Positions 22,031-33,675 of a DNA stretch of 64,000 bases are shown here, in pieces (within the stretch, counting starts at the first letter, position 1; each line of letters starts with the position of its first letter). The DNA lies in contig JABYQU010000013.1 in NCBI GenBank assembly GCA_022264855.1, positions 434,001 to 498,000 of the forward strand, read 5' to 3'. This DNA comes from Lenzites betulinus (Eukaryota > Basidiomycota > Agaricomycetes > Polyporales > Polyporaceae). The notes beneath the pieces are model-generated. The model did not search any database, was not told where the DNA came from, and worked only from the letters and a program-made list of their open reading frames with translations. The position numbers and the translations under genes were made by a program.

Positions 22031-24708
22031 ATGAGCGGGCAAGGTGGCCAAGATGCCAAGTTCTTTCAGCGGGGCAAGATCCAGGTGCGCGATCACCACG
22101 AAGCTCAGTGGACGGGCCATGGCTGAGCGGGAGCACCCGTGCAGGAATTCCGCGCCGAGCTGGAGGCGGCGGAAACCAAGGACAAGAAGTTCACGAAGCG
22201 AAAGACTGTGCTGAAGAAGATCGTCGCGAATATCACCATGGGCAATGATAGTATGTGACGGCCTCGTAATACCGCTCCGGACGCTTACCGACCGTCTGCA
22301 GTGTCGCCTCTGTTCACGGATGTTGTGCAAAGTCTTGCGGTACCGTCGCTTGAGATCAAGAAGAGTAGGTATCCTGTTAGCCTAAGTATATACACATGCT
22401 CATGACGCGCCACAGTGGTCTACCTCTTCCTCGTATGTTATGGGCGCCAGAAGGCAGACCAGCTGCATCTCGTCATCCAGAGCTTCTTGCAGGTACGCCC
22501 AAGGTCTGGCTGATTCATGCCATGGGATTGTTGACAACGTACAGGACTGTGACGATCGCAATCCCCTAGTCCGCGCACTCGCCATCCGGACAATGTCCTA
22601 TATACCCACTCCCGTAGTCATTGAGGCACTCACGGACCAGCTGAGGCATTGTCTTAAGGACCGCGATCCCTACGTCCGCAAGACAGCTGCGATATGTGTC
22701 GCCAAACTCTACGCAGCTGACCCGCGGAAAGCGGAGAAGGGCGGCTTCGTGGAGATGCTTCGTGACCTACTTCTTGACGCCAACGCTACGGTGGTTGCCA
22801 ACGCGGTGGCAGCGTTGTCAGAAATAGGGGACCGACAAGACGGCGTGATCTTCAAGCTGAACTTGACCGTTGCGAACAAACTCTTGACTGCTCTTGGTGA
22901 GAGTTCGGAGTACGCGTTTCTCATATACTTCGTTTCGCCTCAGGAAATACTGAACGCGTTCCCCTTCACAGATGGGGCACCATTTACATCCTGGATTCGT
23001 TGCTGCGCTATGTGCCAGAAAAGCACGAGGATGCGGAGATCATCGCAGAGCGGGTCATTGCCCAGCTCAACCACGCAAACTCAGCCGTAGTCTTGACTGC
23101 GATCAAGATCTTGCTGTACCTCATGAACTATATGGAGAACAGGAAGATCATGGAGTACATCTGCCGAAAGATGGGCCCACCACTAGGTCAGTCGGAGGCC
23201 GGTTCCTACAGTCCGCCACTACATGCTTAGGTATCCACCAGTGACCCTGCTATCATCGGGTCCGGAGGTGCAATACGTCGCTTTGCGCAATATTCTCTTG
23301 ATCATCCAGCGGCGACCAGCGGTATTGAAGAACGATGTCAAGGTATTCTTCTGCAAGTACAACGACCCAATATACGTCAAGCTGGCCAAACTTGAGATCA
23401 TGTATCGCCTCGCACGAGACGAAAACGCTCGCGAAGTTCTAGCAGAACTGCAAGAGTAAGTCGGCCAGAAAGACATGTTCCACCCCCTACTGACCTCAGT
23501 GTAGGTATGCTTCCGAAGTCGATGTGGACTTCGTCCGTAAAGCGGTGCGGTCTATTGGCAGGCTAGCCATCAAGGTCCAAGCCGCTGCGGACGCCTGCAT
23601 ACAAGCATTGCTTGAGCTCATCGAGACGAAGGTCACGTACGTCGTTCAGGAGGCAGTGATCGTCATCAAGGACGTCTTCCGACGCTACCCGGGCAAATAC
23701 GAAGGCATTATCCCAACGCTATGCGAGCACCTGGATCAGCTCGATGAGCCCGAGTCGAAGGCGGCGATGATCTGGATTGTTGGACAGTTTGCGAACCGGA
23801 TTGACAATGCCGACGACCTCATGGAAGACCTCACGTACACGTTCTTGGAAGATCCTACAGAGGTAACAAGCTTCCGCTATACCCGAATCGTCAACCATGC
23901 ATGCTCACCGAATGTCAGGTTCAACTTGCGTTGCTAACAGCTGCGGTCAAGCTGTTCATCTACAAGCCACACTCCGACACGACCAAGACGCTTGTGCACA
24001 AAGTACTGAAGTGGGCAACGGAGGAGATCGATAACCCCGACCTCCGTGACCGAGGGTTCATGTACTGGCGCATGCTCGCGATCAACCCAACTGTCGCCGG
24101 ACAGGTAGTGCTCGCTGAGAAGCCCCCAATCACGACCGATGCCGACCGTATGGACCGTGGTGCGCTCGACCAGCTGCTCCTACACACGGGCACGCTCGGT
24201 AGCATCTACCACAAGAACCCGGAGGTATTCAGGCTCCTTTCTGCATCTATCTTTTTGTGTACTGACGAGTCGTCCCGCGTAGACGTTCATTCGCAATGCC
24301 ACCGGCAAGGCCCTCACGGATAGCCCTGCGCTCAACCCGCTATCGCGACAAGTCCTCGTCCCCGTCTCGCGCTCAAACCTCCCTCCAACCACGATCAACA
24401 TCCCCGGGCCCGGGCCCCCGGAGCCCTCCCAAAGCACGCCCATCGTCGCCGCCACAGCCGCGACCCCGACCGCAGACCTGCTTCTCGCCGACGCGCCGGC
24501 GCCCGCGCAGAATGGGAGCAGCGTCGATCTCATGGCGACGCAGTCCTCGCAGGAGAGCAAGGAGAGTAAGGAGGACATCGGGGAGGACGACGAGATGGTG
24601 CCGCGGGGGGCGGGGGCGGACCCGTACGCGAACCTCGACAACGCGTTCGGGGGCTACTTGGCGGACGAGCCGCGGCCGCAGAACCAGGACTTGTTGGACA
24701 TGATCTGA
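22031..24708 (+). CDS. APL2: AP-1 complex beta subunit (beta-adaptin)
   Basis: Exons: 22031..22084, 22145..22250, 22302..22364, 22416..22492, 22545..22909, 22972..23186, 23242..23455, 23505..23862, 23919..24224, 24283..24708 (709 aa). The adaptin N-terminal HEAT-like trunk is complete, from [16 protein letters not shown] through [30 protein letters not shown] and [16 protein letters not shown] to the [14 protein letters not shown] region. After it comes a 130-residue hinge rich in Pro and acid, ending NQDLLDMI, a clathrin-box-like motif. No appendage (ear) domain is present, as in other fungal AP-1 beta chains. The complex sorts cargo at the trans-Golgi and endosomes. AP-2 beta is the main alternative. 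Ten exons all keep phase. Confidence 0.93.
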
Positions 24709-24960
24709 GGACGCTGTGCGGGTGCTTGTATACTAATTTGCGCGTGTTGTATTTACCTTTTCATCTACTTTGGCACTGGCATCAGTCTCCGAGTTGGCTG
24801 TTATAATTCAGTCGACTTCAGCCTCCACTTGAAGAACGTCATTGTTAACGTTAGATAGCGACGCGTATATACGCCTAAGATCTCTGTCCGTCCGAACGGG
24901 CAAAGATTCGTATATACCGACACTGTACCAACAATGGAGTAGAAACAGTAGCGTGTACAA

Positions 24961-26652
24961 TCAAAAATAACCCGCAATTCCCACCGGCTGGTATAGCTCT
25001 TCCAGATACTTAACCTCCTCTTCAGTGAGCTTCACATCCAGGGATCCTGAAGCCCTGTCAGAATTCAGTTCAGGCGAAAGAATATGCCGCCTACCAAGGA
25101 TATCCTCCAGATTGGACAAATTCGTCGTGCCGATGATAGGTGCAGATACCCCGGGCTTCGCCATGATCCATGCGAGCGAGACCTGGGCCATGCTGACGCC
25201 TTTCTTCTGCGCTATCTCTTCTACCCTGGAAATGTCGGTTGCTAGAATAAGCAACGCAGATGCATGTGAGAGACAACTGAACAGACCGCGTGACGATTCC
25301 CTCCGCTGCGGCATCTTGGTAGAACCTGCGAAGTGCGCTGCATTCCAAGCCCCGCTCAGTATGAGGCACCCTTCGCAGTATCAGAATGACGAATACACAC
25401 CCATCGGTCTTCCCGCGCTTGGAGTCCTCGTTGAAAGGCCGAGTGAGCTTCCCGCGTGCGAGGGGAGACCAAGGGATCGCGCCGACGCCAAAGAGCTTCA
25501 GCGTCGGGAACATCTCCCTTTCCTCCTCACGATACAGGAGTGAGTAGTGGTTCTGCATAGAAATGAACGGGGTCAGGTTATTCTTGATGGCGTAGCCTGG
25601 CGCAACGTCAGAAGTCTCTTCTCACGCGTGGAGAATAAATACACTGGCACCTACTTTGCATCTGGTGGACTGTATTGTGTGGTTGAGGTGAGCGATGTGA
25701 AAGATAACATGTCGAATGCTGCGCGTACATTGATATGCATAGCACGAGCTCATGCCGATGTATCGGACATAACCAGCTTGAACAACATCATGGAGCGCTT
25801 GCATCTGTCGAGAACATCAGAATCGGACGTTGCAAGTCCAGCGCAAGGGACCTACGGTTTCTTCGATGGGCGTGTTGTAGTCAAAGCGGTGGCCTGATGG
25901 TCGTTCGTTGAGTATTTACACCGGTCGTATAGAAAAGGACATACATTGCAGCAAGTCGACGTATTCGAGCTGAAGACGCTTCAAACTGGCCTTTACGCCG
26001 TCGAAAATGTGCTACGCGTCCTCGCCTTTAGTGAGGTAAAGCTAGCTGTGTGTGCTGGCGACGCACCTTCCTGTTGAGACCATGCTGGTTGATGATGCCG
26101 ATATTCTCCAACTGCTGCGGTCCCATAGCGATGGTGCTGACATCGGGGTCTGGGGATACTGCAGCATATAGCTGTCCAAGGATGAGCTTTGGAGTCCGGT
26201 GGCAAATAGCACACGGTACCTTGGTCATTATGACGAGTTCTTCCTGTGGGAGGTTCAACTGTTTGATCGCGTTGCCGAGGATTACTTCCGACTGGCCGTT
26301 TGAATACACCTGCTCTGATTTAGTCGACTTCCACACCGTCCCCGCACCGAGGACTCACGTCGGCCGTATCAAAGGTAGTGATCCCATGGTCGTACCTAAA
26401 GGTCCGTCAGCAACGAGACCGAGCACTATCCATCCCGGCAGAGAATAACGCACGCAAACTTAATATGCTTGATGCCCTCTTCTTCGTCGAGGACCCAATC
26501 TTGCCACTTGGAATTCCCATACGACATTGTGCCAAGAATGATCTTTGACACCTTCAAGCCAGAGTTGCCAAGGCGAACTACGCAAGCGAGTCAGCATAAA
26601 CATATGCGGACGGTTCGTTGAGATACCTACCATATTCCATTTTAGGTGTCAT
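24961..26652 (-). CDS. Aldo-keto reductase (13 exons)
   Basis: Exons: 24961..25046, 25095..25225, 25287..25337, 25401..25596, 25655..25669, 25729..25804, 25856..25893, 25945..26011, 26067..26171, 26220..26309, 26359..26395, 26454..26577, 26631..26652 (345 aa). The catalytic tetrad is visible: Asp58 and Tyr63 (FDTADVYSNG), Lys91 (IMTK), His150 (LLQCHRFD). The NADPH-binding end is intact ([27 protein letters not shown]). It resembles the YakC/versiconal-hemiacetal-acetate-reductase branch of cytosolic NADPH reductases; the substrate is unknown. Introns are 48-63 nt. One exon is 15 nt (FHQMQ), yet it restores conserved sequence. Confidence 0.92.
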
Positions 26653-27127
26653 ATTGTGCTTAAGATGAGGAAGAATGACTGGCTGAGCAGGAGGTTTATC
26701 GTCCGCTGACGATCGTTGGGTCTCTACCTTTATACTGAGGGACCAGCGGCGATAGCACACGCTATAGAGTTTCGTTCACAGCAATCCTGAGATTACCCGT
26801 AGCTCCAGCTGATTTAGACGCTGATATGACGAGCTTCCAAGGTTATGTCGCTATCCGTTCAACGCCGCTTGCGATACACTGCGGGGATAGCATCTACCAG
26901 CTTGCGGAAATAGCGCAGTGTCACGGTGCTCTGCAATCGACAGAATAGGATGGTTCACTGTGCGTTCCCTCCAAATGAACGACCGCTCGACGGATGAGGT
27001 GAAGAAGCACTTACTGGGAGACTACAGCGAAGCAAAAATAGCTTGAACTATCTCTTATGGGACACCGTGTTAGTGCATACCTCTACGGATAGTATGTAGA
27101 CAGGAACGCGTCACAGCTAGTCTTACG
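26653..27127. other. Intergenic region upstream of the aldo-keto reductase
   Basis: Promoter side of the minus-strand aldo-keto reductase gene. No frame, repeat or RNA was recognised before the coding remnant at 27128. Confidence 0.45.
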
Positions 27128-27286
27128 CTTCACGAGTACTACCTGAAAGACTGTGGAAATGTTGGTCTCGAGAACTTTGCGGTGGTAGAGGACAAAGCAC
27201 CAGCGGATGTGTGGGGTAAGGCGGGGACGGCATCGAGCTCTTCGATGAGCGCCTTGCGCACGGGTACAGGCGCGCTGGAACGATGA
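27128..27286 (+). pseudogene. Orphan coding remnant of unknown family
   Basis: A 52-residue open stretch beginning LHEYYLKDCGNVGLENFAVV and ending at TGA has balanced amino-acid and codon use, unlike the surrounding spurious frames. An AG acceptor (cagctag) precedes it at 27114-27120. I do not recognise the family and cannot find upstream exons in the 470 bp before the neighbouring gene. It may be the 3' exon of a lost gene. Confidence 0.35.
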
Positions 27287-27437
27287 CACTTCCACCTCGT
27301 GAGTCTGCTTTCATCAAATCTACAGTGATTGACCTAGCTGGCGTTCAATTCTACGTGGTGTTATTTTGGTTGGATATCTTCATGAAGATCATGTATTCGT
27401 ACAACAAGATTGCCTTCCACAGCGACGCACTGGACCC

Positions 27438-28489
27438 TCAATGGAAAACAGCTTTCAGTGAATTGACGAACGTCTTCGGCCGCAGGGAATTGTAGTGCTA
27501 TCGAAGAACGAACATCAGCATACGCGCGCCCCTCACAAGAAAGACAACCTACCTCCCCCAGCCCATACAGTCGTCTATGATAGCTGATATACGCGATCTG
27601 CCTGTCCCCCGCCGGCGGCGCCTGCTCCCCCGCAGGATCATGCACGACCACCGGCGGCGTCCCGCCCTGTACCACATGTATCGGCACGCCGTACGCGCGG
27701 CTGAGCGCGACGACCTCCGGCTCGCCGCCCCACGACGCGGTGTCGCGCATCGTCGCGCAGTACCGCTCGAAGTGCGCGCGGTCCATGAGCCCCGCGTCCG
27801 TCGCGCCCACGCCGTCCTCGCCGCGGTCCGATGGGAGAAAGGGCAGGAAGTCCGCGGGGTGCGCGTGGATGTACTCCGCCGCCGCGCGCCGGCATGTCGC
27901 GTAGGTGGCGGCCGCTGGGGGGATGATCCCGAGTAGCGCGAGCTGGTCAGCGACGGCGGAGAAGAGACAGTGGCCGTCTGGATTGATCTGTGTGGGGAGG
28001 GAGGGTTAGGTGGGGCTGTGCGGAATTTTGGGTGTGGGAACGCGTCTGACCTGGTGCATTATGAGGCCGAGCTCGTCGGAGGTCTTCTTTATCTGCTCTT
28101 CCTCTTCTTTCGCCTCGCGCTCCAGTCGCGCGTCCGCCGCAGTATCTGTGGGCGCGTATGTCTCGGCAAGCACAGCCGCCTTTCTTGCCTAAACGATGCG
28201 CAGTTCAATCCATGGCACACACCCCGCACGCCATGGCGAGCTTTCTCACCTGCCTCGCCATATGGCGCGCCTTGCTGTCTTTCTTCGGCGCAGCCTCCAG
28301 CTTTTCCGCGACCTGGTCGATTTGCATCGAGCTCAGGATGGTCGCGGACTCCTGCCGGGTCCCGCTGTCCTTCGAGTCGAGCTGCGCGAAGAGGTCGTCC
28401 ATGAGGTCCTCGTCGTCGGCCATGTTGGCCGGCGGAGGGGGTGTGGGGGGCGAGAGCATCTTCTTGAGCTTGTTCTTCTTTGGAGCCAT
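27438..28489 (-). CDS. OTU2: OTUD6-type OTU deubiquitinase
   Basis: Exons: 27438..27497, 27553..27987, 28051..28188, 28250..28489 (290 aa). The amino end MAPKKNKLKKM and an acidic/helical stretch (RHMARQARKAAVLAETYAP) match the OTUD6 helical region. The OTU domain follows: Asp130 and Cys133 in INPDGHCLFSAVADQL, then ASWGGEPEVVALSRAYGV, YISYHRRLYGLGE and, after the last splice, His272 in HYNSLRP. All catalytic positions are present. Yeast Otu2 and animal OTUD6B remove ubiquitin from 40S ribosomal proteins. The gene is divergent from the AKR7 remnant at 28.9 kb. Confidence 0.93.
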
Positions 28490-28889
28490 AATGGTATGAC
28501 GGTGATGTGGGGGTGGGGAAGCTCGGTCTGGTGGTGGCTCACTCTCGGGGTCACTGGGTTCGATGGATTCGCACTTCGTTGGTTGCCTGGGATCGTTAAT
28601 TATGCTTTTACTTCTAGATGCAGCAAGATTTGGATGCGATGGAGGGGTAGTCGTGTATGCGCAGTAGTGCGGAGCAGTGCAGCAGCAGCAGAACTCGAGG
28701 CCGGGTACGCACCGGGTACTTATAACAGAGTGCAATCTCGATAGACAGCCCGCGGTCATCACATCGCTCCGCAATCTCAGATAGGCCCTAACCCCACCCG
28801 GTCCGCTACACCACGCCGTCGTGGAAGGCGCCCTCACCTGGACGGTCACTTCGTGCGAGTCGCGACGACGGGAGGCCGCTCGGTCGTCG

Positions 28890-29530
28890 ATTTCACACCA
28901 GAACGGTGTACGTACATCGGACCTCAAAGAATGCCAAGAGATTCTCGACACATTCTTCAAGCATGGACATACGGAGCAGTGGACACGGCGCGCAGGTACG
29001 CTGAGGGAACAACAGAGCCTGTACGTAGCGCGCCATATACGTTGAACTGTGGGGGGCATAGTTTGGGAGCTGATGATGATTTATAGCTTTTGGCAAAGCT
29101 CGATCCCAAGGGCGCAACTGTGGACACCAAGTGAATGTTGCTCGTCGACGCTAGCTGAACCCTGCACCCATCGTTCTCGTTTGACAGAGTGTACCCCGTC
29201 AACCCGTGTGGCCATGCTCCGGCGACACCTCGCTCGACGTTCCAAAACTCGAACTGCTTGCCCCATACAAGGCGAGGGTGCTGTACTTGTACGCGCCCGA
29301 CTGGAGCGTCCCCTTCGAGGAGACCGCGCGCGAGGTCAACGAGCTGTATGTCGGAAGGGCTCGTCGACCGACTCCGACTCTTGTCATCCCTCGGCTCGAC
29401 GGCTTGGCTTCTACGCTATGCCTCCCACAGCCCGTGGTGCTTCCAGGTCTGCGAAGGCCGCGTCCTGTACAAACTTTCAAGAGGGTATCCGGACGAGAAC
29501 GCCCGGTTCAGCCGCAAAACAATCAGTGGC
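28890..29530 (+). pseudogene. AKR7-family aldo-keto reductase, decayed 5' portion
   Basis: The pieces line up in order with aflatoxin-aldehyde-reductase-like proteins. First is NGVRTSDLKECQEILDTFF up to HGHTE. Then a 2-nt surplus at 28977-28978 breaks the frame before VDTARRYAEGTTEP. An intron (29021-29086) precedes LLAKLDPKGATVDTK, and a second intron (29131-29187) precedes VYPVNP. A further frame change comes before ARVLYLYAPDWSVPFEET, and another before RRLGFYAM. No start codon or recognisable amino end is present, and the sequence fades after about 29.5 kb. The two introns still have normal ends, so decay is fairly recent. The matching carboxyl end is at 33.34-33.68 kb. Confidence 0.8.
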
Positions 29531-30708
29531 GACCCAGGCGGCGCAACGCACGCGTCCTTCGACTCGCCCGGCCTATCCTTCTCTGGCCAGGCGTCCCCCG
29601 TCCTTCTCGCGCTCTCGCGCTCACTCCACCTCTTCCCAGTCAAATTGGCCCTGTCAACGCCCCCAGGCGGCCCGCGTGTGCCCCATGTGAGCGGTGCCTG
29701 CCTGCCCCTTCCGCGCCCGCCCCCGTCCCAGGCTGACCCGCACCTCCAGCCCCGCCGGAAGGCGGTGCGGCAGACAGCCCTCGAGCTGCAATGGCACCTC
29801 GACTCTCCACGCGATAGTCGAGCCGGCAGACAGACGTGCTGGTGGCGCTCCGAGCCGCTTGCCGCGGGCGCTCCGTCCGGCGTGCTTCCATTTGCACCCC
29901 AGGCTCCGGGTGCGCGCGGGCCAATGTATCACGCCCGACGCAGTCGTGTGTACGCCTCCCTGCGCGCGTGCGCGCTGCCACACGTGCACGCGATCCTCCG
30001 TCGAGGCGGGCGATCTCTGCACTTTTTCCGATTCATGACGCGGACGCGGACGCTCGCCCACCTGGGCTGGGCCGGGAAGCCGCCCTGAATGAAGCTCGTC
30101 CACGCGCATGATAGGACAGGACAAGGGACGCGTGCGGAAACGCCGGCATTTCAAGGCTCGAGGCTCGCAGGCCGTCCCTCACGCTATCGATGCCTTGAAG
30201 GCTCAGGCTCGACATCGACAGCCTCCCGGGCGTGGCAGCGCAAACACGACACGCGCCCCCGGTATGTCGCCCTCACCCTCCCGGCAGCTAGATACGTGCC
30301 CATATCCTCCTAGCCCCCAGGCCACGGCCCCCTGTCTCGAACGCGTCCCGGGAGGCCCCCGATGTCCCTGCTCGCACTCACGCTCACGCACAGATGCCTG
30401 TGGGTGTATACTCCATCTGGGTGCACATACTTGCATTCATGCATTCATCCAACAGCATGGCATGGCCATATATACCCTAACATACATGGTGGTCAGCATC
30501 AAGGTCAGCATTCTCTTCCACATCTATGTGTTCGTATGCTGGGACTCAATTGTGTATACAGGTACAAATACTCAAAACAGCTATAGAAGCTTTGTGCATG
30601 CTTCTCTACATTGACAATGTCATAAAGGTGATGCAGAAGGACTAGGGGCAGGGTGGTGATAGTAGAGGTGGCACACTGCTGTAGGAGGAGATGATGCAAA
30701 GGCTAAAG
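29531..30708. other. Non-coding stretch inside the disrupted AKR7 locus
   Basis: To about 30.35 kb it is GC-rich with only low-quality open frames. From there it turns clearly AT-richer, and the same composition continues into the deaminase gene. No terminal repeats or target duplications were found by eye. Confidence 0.5.
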
Positions 30709-32818
30709 CTACTCCTCAGGCTCCTCAGGCTCCTCATAGTTGTCCAGGAAATCAGACACCCTGTGTGATGCAACTTTTGTTAGCCACAGTCATGTGTGTG
30801 AGAGCTGAAAATCACCTCTCCAAAACTGTATCTACATCATACACTTCTGATGTGGCAGATGCAGGAGAAGATTTGGTAGAAGATAAGCTAGGCTGCAAAG
30901 TGGTGAAAACACGGAGGAAAACTGTAAACAGCTCTTGGCACATCTTCACCAGCACTGATTGAGGAACACTGAAAGGAGGCACCATCCAGGGATAGATGGT
31001 CCCATGGGTACCAGGAAGCAAGAATGTGAGGGTCTTGTCCTGAGGTGGGTTTGCCTGCAAGTACTTGGCGAAAAGGTCACAGCATGCACAGCACTTTTTG
31101 CTGACTCCAATGGGGACCTCGCCAGTCTGCAATCTGTTAGTAACAGACATCATGCAATAGCACAGAAGGGCTTACTGAGAAGATAACATTAGCATCCTTC
31201 AAGCCAGGGATGTCTGCATCCTTCCCTGTGAGAGACACATATGCCAAGGCCATAATAGCAGCTTCTGCATGAACAGGGGGAAGTTTCTTGCAGGCTTGCA
31301 CAGAACTGATTGCCTTTCTGATGAGAGCAAGTGCATGTTCATAAGATTCTTCATCCAGATGCTGGGTCTTCAAAAACTTCTCATACTCGCCCCTGAGCTG
31401 TTGAGGTCCATTCTTCTGAAAGTTGAAGCTGAAGATGGAGTCAAGGCGGAAAAAGTGGAGAGGTGTATCTTGCTTGGCATGCTGGTGGTAGAGAGCTGAA
31501 CAAGCAGTGATCCAGGCAGTGATGGTCTGTAGATAGCGCTGGACATGGGGCAGAGATCCCTCCCCAGGCTCTTGATCAAACACTGCCCAAGGTGTATCAG
31601 TGAACATGTAACATACAACAAACTTAATAGAATATCCCACATTCACTGTCCTCTTGCAGTGCATCAGCATCCCATTGAGGATGCCACTGTTCCTGATGAA
31701 TCTTCTGACAATCTTCATAATGTTGTCTCAATGTCTCTCCCACCGGTGAGTGTCCAAGTGCCTTGAAGAATGATGATCGTAGAACTGTGTCCAGGATGCC
31801 CAGCTCTCTAATGATGAGCACAGTCTCCTGGTACGAGGGCGGCACCTGTCTTTCTCTTGGGAGGAGGGCTTGCAATTTCTTCAGTATGGCGGACACCGCA
31901 GCTAGCCACCCACAGACGTTGGAGGACGTGACAGCACAGACCCCCACGGAGGGAACGCCATGGCTAGCCAGTCTATCGCAAAGCGTTTGGACACTATCTT
32001 TGGCTAAACCGTCGAACTTGACGACAGTGTCTGCCAGGCTGTGCGGGTATTTGTTGTACCACTCTTCCATGATGGCAATAGGGCCTAGGTCACCCCAGAT
32101 GTGGTACATGTTCTCGAGACGGGCGGAGAGTTTCCGGAAACTACGACGGATCGTGAAAACGAAGAATAACCCAAGGAAAGCAAGGTCACGGTCTGTGTTG
32201 GCCCGGCGAAGGAGGAAAGCGACGATGGTGGCGACGTCCTCGAGGTGGCGCCCGAATGTAATGGTCTCGTTGCTACATGTGCGGTCAACATTGTGTTGTC
32301 CCGTAGTAGCGAACATGCATGGGAAACGTAGCAATTGCTTACTCCGTCGAACTTGAATGAGCCTTTGTGAGCAGGAATTTGGCTCGTCTGTCATTGCCGA
32401 CAACGATCCTGGTGATCTTGCTCGTCTGGGGAGGGGGGGCCTGATCGTTCTCCAAAGGATCGTCGCCACGCTGCGGCGAAGGGTTCTCTGTAGCAATCAA
32501 TGACACGATACCGTCGGGCACGACGATCCCAGCTACGGCGCTGACACGCGTGGCAGCCGGGTCATCGGCGAGGCCCACAGTGAGGAGAGTAGACATGTGG
32601 CATAGTGTTTTGAACGTCTGCTGCACGCCTGTGTTCGAATGGTTCTGGATTTGGGAAGAACGAGAACTGCTGAGCTCGCATTGCTTTAGCGCGGTGGTGA
32701 GGATCCAGATGTGGCAGCGCAGCTCATCGACGTCGGCGCGCTCGAAGATGTCTTGAGTCGGACCTGTACTCTGGGATTGTCCGCCCCGTGCGGCAGGAGG
32801 TGCAGTAGGAGCAAACAT
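30709..32818 (-). CDS. OTT_1508-like deaminase-fold protein
   Basis: Exons: 30709..30760, 30816..31126, 31176..31582, 31647..32272, 32343..32818 (623 aa). The first 460 residues are helical and unrecognised by me apart from resemblance to a large basidiomycete family. The carboxyl part has the two deaminase signatures: VHAEAAIMA (His472, Glu474) and IGVSKKCCACC (Cys515/516 and Cys518/519), with an intron between them. This order, H-A-E then S-K-x-C-C-x-C-C, fits the predicted zinc-dependent OTT_1508-type deaminase fold. No substrate is known for the fungal members. Exons 3-5 are visibly AT-richer than neighbouring genes. The gene sits between the two halves of the AKR7 pseudogene on the opposite strand. 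Confidence 0.75.
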
Positions 32819-33339
32819 AGCCGTCAAGTCGATGGTCGAACTTGTGTTAACAGACTCGGCAAACGCTAAACGCTTGCATATCACGTGGTGCTACTTCCGG
32901 GGCACGCCGAGTAAGTACTCTCTACGAACTCCCGGACGACAATACTGATTAACTCCCGGCTCTACCACCGCTGCCACCGCCCGCGCCACATACCACGACT
33001 GAGAAAAGGAAGGGTCGGTCTCTGGTGGCTGATTCCACTCAGCCAGTGGATAGCTGTAGCACACAATCCACTTGCGGAGTACGCTTTCATCCGAGCGCAA
33101 CTGCTCGCTCCATGGCAGTATTATCGTTTGCGGGACGACGCAAGTTGTAGCAGCGACGCGTCCACCAGATGCGGCACAACCTGTAATTACCTCGCGGTCC
33201 CCGCAGAAGCCGCATCCCCCGCATGACCGGTGACCACCGTCCGCTTTCCACCGTCCACTACCAACCGCTCCCCGAGTCGACCTTCGCCAGGCAGCCCCAG
33301 TTCTGGGCTCGGCAGCGACCCCCCCCCCCCCCCCCCGGG
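32819..33339. other. Intergenic junction upstream of the deaminase gene
   Basis: Holds the deaminase promoter side and, at 33319-33336, an uninterrupted run of 18 C. No coding frame of quality was recognised. Confidence 0.5.
33319..33336 (+). repeat. Poly-C run of 18
   Basis: An uninterrupted homopolymer sits directly 5' of the AKR7 carboxyl fragment. Its length is unreliable in most sequencing chemistries. Confidence 0.8.
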
Positions 33340-33675
33340 CCTCTCCCGCACCTTCTCCCAGCAATATGCCCGCATCTGAAGCTGATAGCGGTAAGTGTCT
33401 CCCGACGGAGATAACGGTTGCGCATTGAGTCCTGACAATCACCAATCCCGTAGGAGAAACACCAGCTCCGTCTGACCGAGATCGCGCTTCGGTGGTGCCA
33501 GCACCATTCAGCTTTGACTCCGCAGGACGGTATCATCATCGGCGCGAGCAGTGCGGCGCAGCTGGCGCAGAACCTGGAAGACAGCGAGAAGGGCGCGCTT
33601 CCTGAAGAAATCCTGAAGGCTCTCGACGGGGCGCGTCTGATAGTAGGCGCGAACGCGCCCACTTACTGGCGCTAA
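33340..33675 (+). pseudogene. AKR7-family aldo-keto reductase, carboxyl-terminal portion
   Basis: An exon ending PHLKLIA, a canonical intron (33391-33453) and a last exon (33454..33675) read EKHQLRLTEIALRWCQHHSA, then DGIIIGASSAAQLAQNLED, LPEEILKALDGARLIV and APTYWR-stop. This is the complete NADPH-binding carboxyl end of AKR7 enzymes, without breaks. Upstream of PHLKLIA the family sequence is lost. The fragment has the same strand and order as the 5' remnant at 28.9 kb, so the two most simply derive from one gene. It could still be transcribed but cannot make a full enzyme. Confidence 0.82.

Noticed and set aside
28599..28735. Possible tRNA or small RNA near the OTU gene start
   Set aside because: No cloverleaf or conserved B-box could be drawn; region is better explained as promoter of the OTU gene.
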